From: Draconibacterium sediminis
Lineage (GTDB): Bacteria > Bacteroidota > Bacteroidia > Bacteroidales > Prolixibacteraceae
Assembly: GCF_000949475.1 (NCBI RefSeq)
Contig: NZ_JRHC01000001.1
Span: 1,922,001 to 1,986,000 of the forward strand
Length of the DNA: 64,000 nucleotides
Direction of reading: 5' to 3'
The number at the start of each line of letters is the position of its first letter. Position 1 is the stretch's first letter. Of this stretch, positions 1-9,707 are shown in pieces. The position numbers were made by a program, and so were the translations under genes. The notes under the pieces were generated by a model that was not told the origin of the DNA, did not search any database, and saw only the letters and a program-made list of their open reading frames with translations.

Positions 1-690
1 GCACCAGAAATTCATTTTATAAACGGGAAATGGCACGTTTTGCATACCTCTAATTCGGGATTGGGAAATTTTGCCACAACACAAGGCGAAGAACTAGAAG
101 GGCCTTATTCGGGCTGGAACGAAAAATTTGCACAACAACACGACCCAACGCTTTTTCAGGATGACGATGGCAGTGTTTGGCTGGTTTCGAGGTGTACCCA
201 AATTCAAAAGCTGAATAAAGAGTTAACTGCCTTTGAAGGAGAGCCGATTAATATTGGACCATCGAACCGTAAGATGGGACACGAGGGGGCTTATATCATT
301 AAATTTGAAAACAAATACATTTTGTTTGGAACAGCGTGGAGTACCGATACCATGCGCCATGGAACTTACAATTTGTATTACTGTACCTCTGATAAATTGG
401 AAGGACCATACAATGAACGAAAATTTGCAGGCCGTTTTTTAGGGCACGGTACTCCGTTTAAAGATAAGGAAGGCCGCTGGTGGTGCACGGCTTTTTATAA
501 TGCAAATATGCCAACACTCGAACCTGGAGATGCTCAAAATAAAAATTTAAGCGACACGGCATACACCATAAATAAACAAGGTTTAACTTTGGTTCCACTC
601 GATATTAAAAAGGTAAATGGCGATATAGTGGTTACTGCAAAAGATGAAGCCTATCGTTATCCTGGGAAAGAAGAAGTTCAACAATTTTAG
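1..690 (+). CDS. GH43-family glycosidase, C-terminal part (5' truncated by window)
   Basis: The reading frame is open from base 1, so this is the last 229 residues of a longer gene. It begins inside the APEIHFINGKW segment, which is the usual GH43 'WAPE' blade. Further on come HDPTLFQDDDG, carrying the Asp that normally tunes the acid, and GHEGAY, with the likely Glu general acid. The Asp base would lie upstream, outside the window. GH43 enzymes are five-bladed propellers that remove arabinofuranosyl, xylosyl or galactosyl units. The segment from GHEGAY to the C-terminus resembles the second domain of the protein at 32260 and the GH43 part of the one at 45255, so these look like paralogues. 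The stop is 9 bp before the next gene, which suggests one operon. Substrate unknown. Confidence 0.85.
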   Translation, partial: APEIHFINGKWHVLHTSNSGLGNFATTQGEELEGPYSGWNEKFAQQHDPTLFQDDDGSVWLVSRCTQIQKLNKELTAFEGEPINIGPSNRKMGHEGAYIIKFENKYILFGTAWSTDTMRHGTYNLYYCTSDKLEGPYNERKFAGRFLGHGTPFKDKEGRWWCTAFYNANMPTLEPGDAQNKNLSDTAYTINKQGLTLVPLDIKKVNGDIVVTAKDEAYRYPGKEEVQQF

Positions 691-699
691 GTCGGGAGA

Positions 700-2760
700 A
701 TGAAAAATATCAAATTGAATTTAATCGTTCAAATCTTTCTGTTTCTCGGTATAAATGTGTTTGGGCAAACCCAGTATTTTCGGGCACCGTCCTATCCGTT
801 GGTTACACATGATCCGTATTTTAGTATTTGGATAAATGATGAAGTGCCAACCCGAACGGAAACGACACATTGGACACAAAAACCTATGCCCATTCGCAGT
901 ACAATTAAAATTGATGGAAAAGCTTATCGTTTGATGGGTAAATCTCCGGCTTTTATTCCCGAAGCGAAATCAACAGGAGCAAAATTAAGCCCAACGCAAA
1001 CCACATTTTTGTTTCAGCAGGACGGTACAGAAATTAAACTGAATTTTCTTTCTCCGATACTCATTGACGATTTGGATATGGTTTCCCGGCCCTTAACATA
1101 TGTGTCCTGGCAGCTAAGCTCGCTGGATGGTAAATCTCACGCAGTTGAAATTTATTTTGAGATTTCGGCGCTGGCAGCGGTTAATACAAGAGGACAAAAA
1201 GTAAAATGGGAGAAATACCGTGAAGGTGAACTTCAAATTCTAAAAGTTGGAAATGTAGATCAACCGGTTCTGGAAAAAAGCGGCGACGATATTCGGATTG
1301 ATTGGGGATATTTATATGCGGCAGCTAGCCAAAGTACGATTAGCCAGTTTTTTGCAGGAAGAAGCGAAGATGCATTGCCTGCATTTGTTGAATCGGGGAA
1401 ATTGCCCGCCATTAATAACAACGATCAGGAGACAAGAGTAGTGGAGGGGCAAAAAGTATTGGCCTATGTCATTCCGGTAGAAGTTTCAGCAGCAAAAAAG
1501 GTTGAAAGACACCTTATGCTGGCTTACGATGATGTTTACTCAGTAGAGTATTTTGGAGAACGTTTGGAAGGCTATTGGAAAAAGAAATTTGATGGCATAA
1601 ACGATTTGCTTCAAACAGCAGAGAAGGAGTATCCGGCCATAAAAAAACGGTGCGATACCTACGATGCCGATCTGATGCAAAAAGCCGAAAAGCTAGGCGG
1701 AAAAGAATATGCTGCCATCTGTGCACTGGCTTACCGGCAGAGCATGGCTGCGCATAAAGTGGTAAAAGACGCAAACGGAGAATCGCTGTGTTTCTCGAAA
1801 GAGAATTTCAGTAACGGTTCGATGGGTACCGTTGATGTGTTTTACCCGGCAGCGCCTATCTTTTTATACCTGAATCCGGAATTGATAAAAGCTCAGACAA
1901 CTCCCATTTTTGAATATGCCGAATCAGGTCGGTGGCCGTGGCCTTATGCCCCGCACGATATTGGCAAATATCCGTTGGGTAACGGACAAAAATACGGTGG
2001 AGGAGAAGAAAGTGAAGACCGCCAAATGCCGGTTGAAGAATGTGGTAATATGCTGATTTTAACTGCGGCAATTGCCAAAACGGAAGGAAATGCTGCATAT
2101 GCAAAGAAATATTGGGGCACTGTAACTAAGTGGGCTGAATACCTCAGAGAAAAAGGATTTGATCCGGATAACCAGCTTTGTACCGATGATTTTGCCGGAC
2201 ATCTGGCGCATAATGCCAATCTTTCGGTAAAAGCGATAATGGGATTGGCTTCGTATGCCATGCTTTGCGAAATGCAGGGAATGAATAGTGATGCGGATCA
2301 GTACAAGAACCAGGCACGGGAAATGGTTGCCAAATGGATAAAAGCTGCCGATGACGGCGATCACTATCGTTTGGCTTTTGATGCCGAAGGCAGCTGGTCG
2401 CAAAAATACAATATGGTTTGGGACGATATTCTCGGGTTTAATATTTTTCCTGAAGAGGTTGAAAACAAGGAAATAGCATATTATCTGAAAGTACAAAATC
2501 GTTACGGCCTACCATTGGATAACCGTGATAGTTATACGAAACTCGATTGGATTTTGTGGACCGCCTCGCTGGCTAATTCACAGGAAGAATTCAAACAACT
2601 TATGACACCGGTCTATCGTTTCCTGAATGAAACGCCGGAACGGGTTCCAATGACCGACTGGTACTATACAAAAACTGGCGAATGGAGAGGATTTATTGCT
2701 CGTTCGGTAGTTGGCGGTGTGTATATGGAATTACTAAAAGAGAAACTTAAAACCAAATGA
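700..2760 (+). CDS. Glutaminase-A-like protein (DUF5127/DUF4965/DUF1793 family)
   Basis: This is a 686-residue exported protein with a Sec signal peptide ending near Gln23 (VFGQ). After it comes the family signature [15 protein letters not shown] and the WTQKP segment. The N-terminal beta-rich part (about 25-320) and the helical barrel-like part (about 330-680, with QSMAAHKV and [12 protein letters not shown]) match the architecture of proteins annotated as glutaminase A in fungi. In Bacteroidota this family is common in polysaccharide loci and the barrel resembles clan-type (alpha/alpha)6 glycosidases, so the true substrate may be a glycan. That part is inference. It sits between a GH43 and a GH67-like gene with gaps of under 10 bp, so it is probably co-transcribed with them. 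Confidence 0.8.
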   Translation: MKNIKLNLIVQIFLFLGINVFGQTQYFRAPSYPLVTHDPYFSIWINDEVPTRTETTHWTQKPMPIRSTIKIDGKAYRLMGKSPAFIPEAKSTGAKLSPTQTTFLFQQDGTEIKLNFLSPILIDDLDMVSRPLTYVSWQLSSLDGKSHAVEIYFEISALAAVNTRGQKVKWEKYREGELQILKVGNVDQPVLEKSGDDIRIDWGYLYAAASQSTISQFFAGRSEDALPAFVESGKLPAINNNDQETRVVEGQKVLAYVIPVEVSAAKKVERHLMLAYDDVYSVEYFGERLEGYWKKKFDGINDLLQTAEKEYPAIKKRCDTYDADLMQKAEKLGGKEYAAICALAYRQSMAAHKVVKDANGESLCFSKENFSNGSMGTVDVFYPAAPIFLYLNPELIKAQTTPIFEYAESGRWPWPYAPHDIGKYPLGNGQKYGGGEESEDRQMPVEECGNMLILTAAIAKTEGNAAYAKKYWGTVTKWAEYLREKGFDPDNQLCTDDFAGHLAHNANLSVKAIMGLASYAMLCEMQGMNSDADQYKNQAREMVAKWIKAADDGDHYRLAFDAEGSWSQKYNMVWDDILGFNIFPEEVENKEIAYYLKVQNRYGLPLDNRDSYTKLDWILWTASLANSQEEFKQLMTPVYRFLNETPERVPMTDWYYTKTGEWRGFIARSVVGGVYMELLKEKLKTK

Positions 2761-2767
2761 TTATTTC

Positions 2768-4915
2768 ATGAAACCAACTGTAAACCGACAACTTTTAACC
2801 GCCATTTATTGTCTCGTACTCGTTCCGTTTTTTTTGTCGTGCTCAGGCGAAATTAAGATTGAGGCCGACAAGGGGCCCAGAATTGATTTTGCTGTGACTG
2901 AATTAACAACAGCAATCAATGAACTTGACCAGGCAAATGATTTAAAAAAAATTACGCTGCAAATCAATTCAAACAATGAATTAGAAAAGCAAGGGTATAC
3001 GATTAAGCGAAAAGGCAATGCTGAGATTGTGGTAAGCGGTGCTGACGCAGCGGGTGCCATGTACGGAGGACTTGAACTGGCCGAACAGATAAAACTGTAT
3101 GGAATTGAGGGTGTGAAAGAGGTGAAGCAAAATCCTTATATGCAGCTACGTGGTGTTAAATTCAATATCCCACTTGATGTTCGAACACCAAGTTACACCG
3201 ATCCATGTGATGCCGCTCAAAAGAACATTCCTGAAATGTGGAATTTTGACTTCTGGAAGGAATTTATTGATAACATAGCCCGGTATCGCTACAATTATAT
3301 TTCGTTGTGGAGTCTTCATCCTTTCCCGTCGATGGTGAAAGTTCCGGGTTACGAAGATGTGGCACTCGACGATGTTCAGCGCTCAACAGTGCAATGGACA
3401 GAACGTTATAGTCTGAATGGCGTTGGTTTTGATGCACCGGAGATTCTGGCAAACCCTGAGATCGTAAAAACGATGACCATTGAAGAGAAAATCGAATTCT
3501 GGAAAAGAGTAATGGCCTATGGGAAAAGCCGGAATGTTGATTTTTACGTAGTTACCTGGAACATTTTTGTGAATGGTACGGATGGGAAATACGGTATTAC
3601 AGATGATATAAATAATGAAACTACACGCGATTATTTCAGAAAAAGTGTCAAGCAGATGTTTGTTACTTATCCCGATTTGGCCGGAATAGGATTAACTACA
3701 GGTGAGAATATGCCTGGTGCCGGTTTTGAAGAAAAGGAAGACTGGGCTTTTGATACTTACGCGCAGGGAGTTCTGGATGCTGCAGCAGAAATGCCCGATC
3801 GTAAATTCAAATTCATCCACCGGCAACACCAAACGGGTGCCCAGGATATTGCTCGGAAATTTAAACCGGTAATCGATCATAAAAACATTGAATTTCTATT
3901 TAGTTTTAAATATGCCAAAGCGCATGTAATGAGTGCAACTGAGCAGCCGTATCACAAAGATTTTGTAGTGGATATTGGTGATATGAAAACCATCTGGACG
4001 CTCCGAAATGACGACAATTACTATTTCCGCTGGGGGGCGCCGGATTTTGTGAGGGAGTTCATCAAAAATATTCCTTACGATGTGTCGCGTGGATTTTACT
4101 ACGGTTCCGATCAATGGATTTGGGGACGTGAGTTTACCATGAAAGAACCGGAAACGCCGCGTCAGATTGAAGTGGCAAAACACTGGTACCACTGGATGAT
4201 GTGGGGCCGGCTCGGTTTCGATCCAGAACTTTCGGATGAACGATTTACGGCGATTTTGCAAAACCGGTTTCCTGAAATAGATGCGGCTAAATTGTTTGCC
4301 GCCTGGCAGGAGGCTTCGATGATTTATCCTGTTACGACCGGATTTCACTGGGGGCCGCTCGATTTTCAGTGGTACGTCGAGGCTTGCCGAAGTACGCCGG
4401 GATATGCCAAAAATGAAACAGGCTTTCACGATGTTAACCGGTTTATTAGTCTTCCTCCGCATGAAAATTCAGGATTCCAGTCGATCCCCGATTTTGTTCA
4501 AATGAGGCTGAAAGGAGGGACTACCGAACTATTAACGCCAATTCAGGTTGCAGCTTTGCTGCATACTCATGCAGACAAAGCGCTCGAAATCACCAACAAT
4601 TTTGTTCCGATTAACAGCAAGGAACTGCAAGCGACCGTCCAAGACATCAACACAATGGCCTGGCTGGGGAAATATTATGCTCATAAGATTGTTGGCTCTA
4701 CCCAATTGGCACTTTACCGCAAAACGGGCGGAAAATCGTATCAGGTAGCCGCTATTGAAGCGTTGGAGCACGCACTGGATGCCTGGAAAGAATATACAGA
4801 AAAAGCACTTCAGCAAAACATAAACCCGATTTGGACCAACAGAGTTGGATATGTTGATTGGGAAAAGATTTCAGAATGGGTAAAACACGATATTGAAATA
4901 GCAAAAAAAGGATAA
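2768..4915 (+). CDS. GH67/GH20-like TIM-barrel lipoprotein, probable glycosidase
   Basis: A 715-residue lipoprotein with lipobox FFLSC and acceptor Cys25. Residues about 30-125 look like the small alpha/beta domain that precedes the barrel in GH20 and GH67 enzymes ([13 protein letters not shown]). A TIM barrel follows, opening with [13 protein letters not shown] and containing WSLHPFP, TWNIFV and TTGENM. Glu313 in TTGENM is placed where a catalytic or substrate-binding acid would be expected. A helical C-terminal part completes the protein. I recognise the architecture as alpha-glucuronidase-like but cannot assign a numbered family; the GH20 motif H-x-G-G-D-E is absent. It starts 7 bp after the DUF4965 gene and ends 1 bp before a GH43, so it is tightly operonic. 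A uronidase or galacturonidase role is a guess. Confidence 0.7.
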   Translation: MKPTVNRQLLTAIYCLVLVPFFLSCSGEIKIEADKGPRIDFAVTELTTAINELDQANDLKKITLQINSNNELEKQGYTIKRKGNAEIVVSGADAAGAMYGGLELAEQIKLYGIEGVKEVKQNPYMQLRGVKFNIPLDVRTPSYTDPCDAAQKNIPEMWNFDFWKEFIDNIARYRYNYISLWSLHPFPSMVKVPGYEDVALDDVQRSTVQWTERYSLNGVGFDAPEILANPEIVKTMTIEEKIEFWKRVMAYGKSRNVDFYVVTWNIFVNGTDGKYGITDDINNETTRDYFRKSVKQMFVTYPDLAGIGLTTGENMPGAGFEEKEDWAFDTYAQGVLDAAAEMPDRKFKFIHRQHQTGAQDIARKFKPVIDHKNIEFLFSFKYAKAHVMSATEQPYHKDFVVDIGDMKTIWTLRNDDNYYFRWGAPDFVREFIKNIPYDVSRGFYYGSDQWIWGREFTMKEPETPRQIEVAKHWYHWMMWGRLGFDPELSDERFTAILQNRFPEIDAAKLFAAWQEASMIYPVTTGFHWGPLDFQWYVEACRSTPGYAKNETGFHDVNRFISLPPHENSGFQSIPDFVQMRLKGGTTELLTPIQVAALLHTHADKALEITNNFVPINSKELQATVQDINTMAWLGKYYAHKIVGSTQLALYRKTGGKSYQVAAIEALEHALDAWKEYTEKALQQNINPIWTNRVGYVDWEKISEWVKHDIEIAKKG

Positions 4916-4916
4916 A

Positions 4917-6041
4917 ATGAAGTTGATTAGTAAAATTATTATGGTATTGGTTGTGGTTGTTCTTACCGCCTGTGGACCAATGAATAAACAAACTTTTGAG
5001 TACCAAAACCCAATTTCAAATGGAATTGATGAACACGGCCTGCGCGACTGCCAGGTGATACGTGATGGCAACTGGTGGTACCTTACCGGAACATCCTATC
5101 CACACTGGAGCCGCCAGGAAACCGATGGTAACCTAAACAAAGGCGTGGTGTTGTACAAGTCGCAAGACCTGTCAAACTGGCAATTTGTAGATTATATTGT
5201 GAAACGCCCGGGGATAGATAAGTGGTACTACAATCGTTTTTGGGCACCAGAAATACAGAAAATTGGCGGTAAATACTATGCCTTGTTTAACTGTAGAAAC
5301 GATAGTTTAGGTTACATCGGGCAGCACACCGGATACGCCGTTTCCGATTACATTGAAGGGCCATATACTGTTGTAACAGAAAAGCAGCCACTTTGTAATG
5401 GTAATGATCTCACTTTTTTTGAAGATGATGACAACAAAGTTTGGGCATTCTGGAACCGGGGGCGTGAATTTGGAATCGGTTTTGCACAAATTGATTTGGA
5501 AACAGGAACTTTCTTGACAGAACCACAATCTGCCATTCAACCGGCAAAGGTAGATTACGAATACAACGACAAAGGAGAATTAGTAAACGAACCTGGTTAC
5601 GATGGCCGTCCAATACCCAAAGTTGCAAAATATTACGACTGGGATGCAATTGGTATTGAGGGGGCTTATGTAATTAAGAATAACGAAACTTATTACCTGT
5701 TCTATTCAAGCTGGACTCGCGGTTACGAAATTGGCTATGCCACTGCTCCGCAAATTAACGGCCCCTGGACAAAACACCCCGATAATCCGTTTTATGGAGC
5801 AATGAGTAGGCAGGCATGTGAAAAGAATGGCTTTGAATGGGAGGGAGATCCTGAAAATCCATTTAACCAGGTTGGGCATAACGAAATATTTAAAGGACCT
5901 GACGGTCGTTATTGGCTCTCGTGTCATGGAATTGGTGAAGACGGAATTCCTCAGTTGGTAATTGATCCGATAGAATTTGATTTAGATGGGAATATATACG
6001 CTAACGGACCAACTTATACTCCACAAACAGTTCTGTGGTAA
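4917..6041 (+). CDS. GH43-family lipoprotein glycosidase
   Basis: This 374-residue lipoprotein (VVLTAC, Cys19) is a single five-bladed propeller. The three expected GH43 acids are visible: Asp44 in GLRDCQV (base), Asp164 in NDLTFFEDDD (pKa modulator) and Glu248 in IGIEGAYVIK (acid). The WAPEIQKIGGKYY blade is intact. GH43 members act on alpha-L-arabinofuranosides, beta-xylosides or 1,3-beta-galactans, and sequence alone does not separate these. The start ATG is 1 bp past the stop of the previous gene, so translation is probably coupled. Confidence 0.85.
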   Translation: MKLISKIIMVLVVVVLTACGPMNKQTFEYQNPISNGIDEHGLRDCQVIRDGNWWYLTGTSYPHWSRQETDGNLNKGVVLYKSQDLSNWQFVDYIVKRPGIDKWYYNRFWAPEIQKIGGKYYALFNCRNDSLGYIGQHTGYAVSDYIEGPYTVVTEKQPLCNGNDLTFFEDDDNKVWAFWNRGREFGIGFAQIDLETGTFLTEPQSAIQPAKVDYEYNDKGELVNEPGYDGRPIPKVAKYYDWDAIGIEGAYVIKNNETYYLFYSSWTRGYEIGYATAPQINGPWTKHPDNPFYGAMSRQACEKNGFEWEGDPENPFNQVGHNEIFKGPDGRYWLSCHGIGEDGIPQLVIDPIEFDLDGNIYANGPTYTPQTVLW

Positions 6042-6149
6042 CTATATGGAAGATGCACTTTGTGCCGGGAAGCTCGACGAAATAATTAGTTGCGCAGGAA
6101 GGGGTATTTTCCATTGAGTGGATTAAATAAAACTAAAAAAAATAGTATC

Positions 6150-8078
6150 ATGTTAAAGTTAATTAGTATCGTTATTTCAGTATTCATTGCTGGCTTATTG
6201 GCTAATGCAAAAGAAGTTTCTGTAAAATCTCCTGATGGAAAATCAGAGTTTATTTTAAATGTTGGAGATAATTTAACCTATGCTGTTAATTTCAATGGGG
6301 AAGGTATAATCCAGAACGGGAGACTGGGTTTAAAAATGGTTAGCGCACCGGCATTTTGCAGTTCACTGGAAGTAGTAAATTCAGATATCAAAGAAGTAGA
6401 TGAAACCTGGCAACCAATGCAAAAACAACATGAATACATCCATAATCATTACAATGAATTAGCAGTTGATTTTAAGGAAGAAAAGTATCCTGGACGAGCA
6501 TTTAAAATTATTGCCAGGGCATATAACAACGGAATTGCCTTTCGTTACATTGTTCCATTGGGAGCTGACCGCCAGAAGTGTAACCTCGAAAAGGAACTAA
6601 CTACATTTAATTTTACATCGGATGTAACCTGCTGGGTTGCGGATTATAAAAGCTTCGCGTCGCACCAGGAGGAACCATTTAACAAGAATATGCTGAGTGA
6701 ATTAACTCCAGATGGCCTCTATGGTTTACCGATGACTTTAAAAGTTGCTGAAGATTGTTATGCGGCAATTACTGAAGCTCACTTGGATAAATGGTCGGGC
6801 ATGTATCTGAAGACAACAAAAAATGAAACAGAGCTTAGAACGGAACTTTCGAATATTAAAAACGATGGAACTGAAGATAAATTTGTATGCAAGCTGGAGT
6901 TACCACATCAGTCGCCCTGGAGAGTAATCATGTTGGGCAAAACACCTGGTGATTTGGTTGAGTCAGAAATTGTCATGAATTTGAATCCTCCATGTAAGCT
7001 TGAAGATACCTCATGGATTAAACCAGGTCTGTGTGCCTGGGACAGCTGGTGGAGCCGCGGGGTGGTGATGGAAAACGAAGAGATTAAAAAATATATCGAT
7101 CTGGCATCAGAAAATGAATTTCCTTATATGCTTATCGATTGGCAATGGTACGGTATGTATAATAAACCGGAAGCTGATGTTACAACTGTTGCCGACCAAC
7201 TGGATATGCCGATGATTATTGACTATGCCAAACAAAAAAATGTAAAGTTATGGTTGTGGTTATATTGGACTGATGTGACTCGTAACATGGAAAAAGCTTT
7301 TCAATTATATGAAAGCTGGGGAATTGCCGGTGTAAAAATTGACTTTATGGCGTTAGATGGCGCTGAAATGGTGGAATGGTACCATAATACAGTAAAACTA
7401 GCAGCAAAACACCATTTGATGGTGAATTTTCATGGTGCTTATAAACCTACCGGTTTTAGACGAACTTATCCTAATTTGATGACACGCGAAGGTGTATTAG
7501 GGAATGAGTACAATAAGTGGTCGTATATGGTAACACCTGAACATAATGTAACATTGCCGTTTACAAGAATGCTGGCAGGGCCTATGGATTACACTCCGGG
7601 AGGTTTTAGAAACTCATTAAAAGGAGAGTTTAAACCTCAGATAAACACCAGGGTTATGGGAACACGCTGTCACGAGCTGGCTAAATTTGTGGTGTTCGAT
7701 AGCCCGATAACAACCGTTTGCGATCACCCGGAGAACTACTCAGATCAACAATGTGTAGACTTTTTGCAACAAGTTAAAACAGTTTGGGATGATACCCGGG
7801 TATTAAAGGGAAAAATAGGTGAATATATTGTTATGGCCCGTAAAAGCAGAGATCAATGGTTTATTGCCGGAATGACAAACAGCGATGGACGAACTTTCGA
7901 TATCGATCTCGGTTTTCTTCCTGATGGTATAAACAATCTTAGAATATATCGTGACTGTGAAGCCACAAAAAAAGATGCAACAAAGTTAGAATTTGAAGAA
8001 ATGAAAATTGAATCAAAAGATCATCTTTCAATTACCTGTGCACCTGGTGGTGGCTTTGTGGGGATTATTTCAAAATAG
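6150..8078 (+). CDS. GH97-family retaining-type glycosidase (alpha-galactosidase or beta-L-arabinopyranosidase-like)
   Basis: I place the start at the ATG at 6150 (642 aa), because it gives a clean signal peptide (MLKLISIVISV...ANAK). An upstream in-frame TTG would add 20 unlikely residues. The N-terminal beta-sandwich begins KEVSVKSPDGK. The TIM barrel carries WDSWWSRG, LIDWQWYG and GVKIDFM, with Asp398 in the last. In this family a nucleophilic Asp at this place marks the retaining branch (alpha-galactosidase, beta-L-arabinopyranosidase), whereas the inverting SusB type has Gly there. NFHGAYKPTG and REGVLGNEY follow, as in other members. A 108-bp gap separates it from the GH43 gene upstream. 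It is probably periplasmic. Confidence 0.9.
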   Translation: MLKLISIVISVFIAGLLANAKEVSVKSPDGKSEFILNVGDNLTYAVNFNGEGIIQNGRLGLKMVSAPAFCSSLEVVNSDIKEVDETWQPMQKQHEYIHNHYNELAVDFKEEKYPGRAFKIIARAYNNGIAFRYIVPLGADRQKCNLEKELTTFNFTSDVTCWVADYKSFASHQEEPFNKNMLSELTPDGLYGLPMTLKVAEDCYAAITEAHLDKWSGMYLKTTKNETELRTELSNIKNDGTEDKFVCKLELPHQSPWRVIMLGKTPGDLVESEIVMNLNPPCKLEDTSWIKPGLCAWDSWWSRGVVMENEEIKKYIDLASENEFPYMLIDWQWYGMYNKPEADVTTVADQLDMPMIIDYAKQKNVKLWLWLYWTDVTRNMEKAFQLYESWGIAGVKIDFMALDGAEMVEWYHNTVKLAAKHHLMVNFHGAYKPTGFRRTYPNLMTREGVLGNEYNKWSYMVTPEHNVTLPFTRMLAGPMDYTPGGFRNSLKGEFKPQINTRVMGTRCHELAKFVVFDSPITTVCDHPENYSDQQCVDFLQQVKTVWDDTRVLKGKIGEYIVMARKSRDQWFIAGMTNSDGRTFDIDLGFLPDGINNLRIYRDCEATKKDATKLEFEEMKIESKDHLSITCAPGGGFVGIISK

Positions 8079-8122
8079 TTGGTGACTAACGATCCGATAA
8101 AACCTTACATATAATTCTTTAA

Positions 8123-8401
8123 ACTCCGCAGGCGATATTTACGTACCGGATAGAAGTGCTTCTAGAAAGAATTTGGTCAATATCTGGATTAAAAATTAAC
8201 TACCTTTCCCTTTCTGTAGACGGAAACAGGTATTTCCTTGTGAACGATCACTTGTGTGACAATTATAAAATTGAAGTGAATTATTGAGAAACGCTCAAAT
8301 CTTTCAAACGAGAGTACATTGATGCAAAAAGTTACAGTGTAATTAGCGAAATTTATAAGCAAAACGAGAATGAAAAGAATGTATCAAAAATTTACCTATA
8401 G
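8123..8401 (+). pseudogene. Coding-like remnant of an unrecognised gene
   Basis: The gap between GH97 and the next GH43 gene contains a frame that reads like protein for about 90 codons. It includes FTYRIEVLLERIWSISG, NRYFLVNDHL and REYIDAKSYSVISEIYK. It is broken by one TGA at 8285-8287 and ends at TAG 8399-8401, inside the start of the 8370 gene but in another frame. There is no credible start codon. The amino-acid composition is natural, unlike random intergenic DNA. I do not recognise the family; it looks like the 3' end of a gene lost by deletion. Confidence 0.45.
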
Positions 8402-9701
8402 TTTTATACTTATATTTTTTACACAGCAATTACATGCTCAGACTCCAATAAATCCGCCATTCTCCTGGCCCGATTTGAATATTATTCAGGTGGGCGAAAG
8501 GGCTTATGCTTTTGGCGGCACCGATGTAGAACCCTATAATTTCGACATACAAACCTTTATTATGCCTTATTGGCGTTGCTTTTCGTCAACCGATTTGGTA
8601 CACTGGGAGTTTGAAAGTATGCTCGACCCCAAAGATTTATACATGGGCGAGAGTGACAAATGTTTTGCCGGTCACGGTATTGAAAGAAACGGAAAGTGGT
8701 ATTGGTATTTCAGTAATTTTAATAAAAACACGGGCGTTGCTATTGCCGATTCGCCCCGGGGGCCATGGAAAGATGCTTTGGGAAAACCCCTGCTGCCTGA
8801 AGAACTTACCGATGCGCACGAATATGATAATTGTGTGTTTATTGACGACGATGGACAAGCCTACATGTCATTTGGTAATCATAAAAACAAAAAAATAAAT
8901 TACTACATTGTTGCGCTTAACGATGATATGGTTTCGTTAAAAGAAGAACCGCGTAAGCTTGAGGTTATCGGCGATTATTCAAAAGGAGTAATTCCTGTTG
9001 ATGCCTCTTTTATTCATAAACACGGCGATTATTACTACCTTTCGTGGAGAAGCCCTTACGCCATTTCAAAAAATATTTATGGCCCCTACACTTACATTGG
9101 CGAAGCCAGTGCAAAAGGTCATCTGGGCTATTTCGACTTTAACAACCAGAATTTTGTAAATTATACTGCTTTGAAAGAAGATATGCGCAGGCGTTATCGC
9201 TTTTGTTCCCTAGCCTATGTGCATTATAAAAAAGACGGTACAATTGCTCCGATGGAAGATATTATTGCCGAAAACGGGGTAGGACAATTTGATGCCAACT
9301 GGCCGGCAATTCAGGCCGAATGGTTTATGGGAATGCCCGATGGCCCCGAAAAGTATGAGTTTAAAGAAAACCAGTTTGTTATTCGTAACCTTAAAAATGG
9401 CGATTACCTGAATTTTACAAACGTAAGAAACATGCCCTACAGTGCTCAGATTGAATTTACCTACGCTTGCGATAATAACAATGGAGGCGATATTATTGTA
9501 AAAGCCTTTAACCCAAATGGGCCTGAAATTGGCAGGGCAACCTTCGGAACAACCGGTTCGTGGGAAACATACAAAACAGTTATTGTTCCCTTAAATCACA
9601 CCCCCGAGGGCGAATATTCTGTATCGTTTGTGTTTGAAGGTAGTTCTGAAAAGGAACTTATTCGTATTGATTCATTTCGTGTTTTACCTTTAAATAAGTA
9701 G
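8370..9701 (+). CDS. GH43-like glycosidase with C-terminal CBM6-like domain
   Basis: A 443-residue exported protein with a signal peptide ending near HAQ24. Residues about 30-335 form a GH43/GH32-type propeller: CFSSTDLVHWEFES, GHGIERNGKWYWYFS, YDNCVFIDDDGQAYMSFG and GVIPVDASFIHKHGDYYYLSW. The position usually held by the Glu acid reads VDASF here, so the catalytic triad is not certain. Residues about 345-443 look like a small jelly-roll (IRNLKNGDYLNF through ELIRIDSFRVLP), as in family 6-like carbohydrate-binding modules. It stops 6 bp before the first sulfatase, so debranching and desulfation are probably co-expressed. Confidence 0.8.
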   Translation: MKRMYQKFTYSFILIFFTQQLHAQTPINPPFSWPDLNIIQVGERAYAFGGTDVEPYNFDIQTFIMPYWRCFSSTDLVHWEFESMLDPKDLYMGESDKCFAGHGIERNGKWYWYFSNFNKNTGVAIADSPRGPWKDALGKPLLPEELTDAHEYDNCVFIDDDGQAYMSFGNHKNKKINYYIVALNDDMVSLKEEPRKLEVIGDYSKGVIPVDASFIHKHGDYYYLSWRSPYAISKNIYGPYTYIGEASAKGHLGYFDFNNQNFVNYTALKEDMRRRYRFCSLAYVHYKKDGTIAPMEDIIAENGVGQFDANWPAIQAEWFMGMPDGPEKYEFKENQFVIRNLKNGDYLNFTNVRNMPYSAQIEFTYACDNNNGGDIIVKAFNPNGPEIGRATFGTTGSWETYKTVIVPLNHTPEGEYSVSFVFEGSSEKELIRIDSFRVLPLNK

Positions 9702-9707
9702 GTTCCC

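Noticed and set aside
3896-4462. Minus-strand open frame (188 codons)
   Set aside because: Overlaps the GH67-like gene completely, is rich in Arg, Pro and His as expected for antisense of a coding region, and has no recognisable motif.
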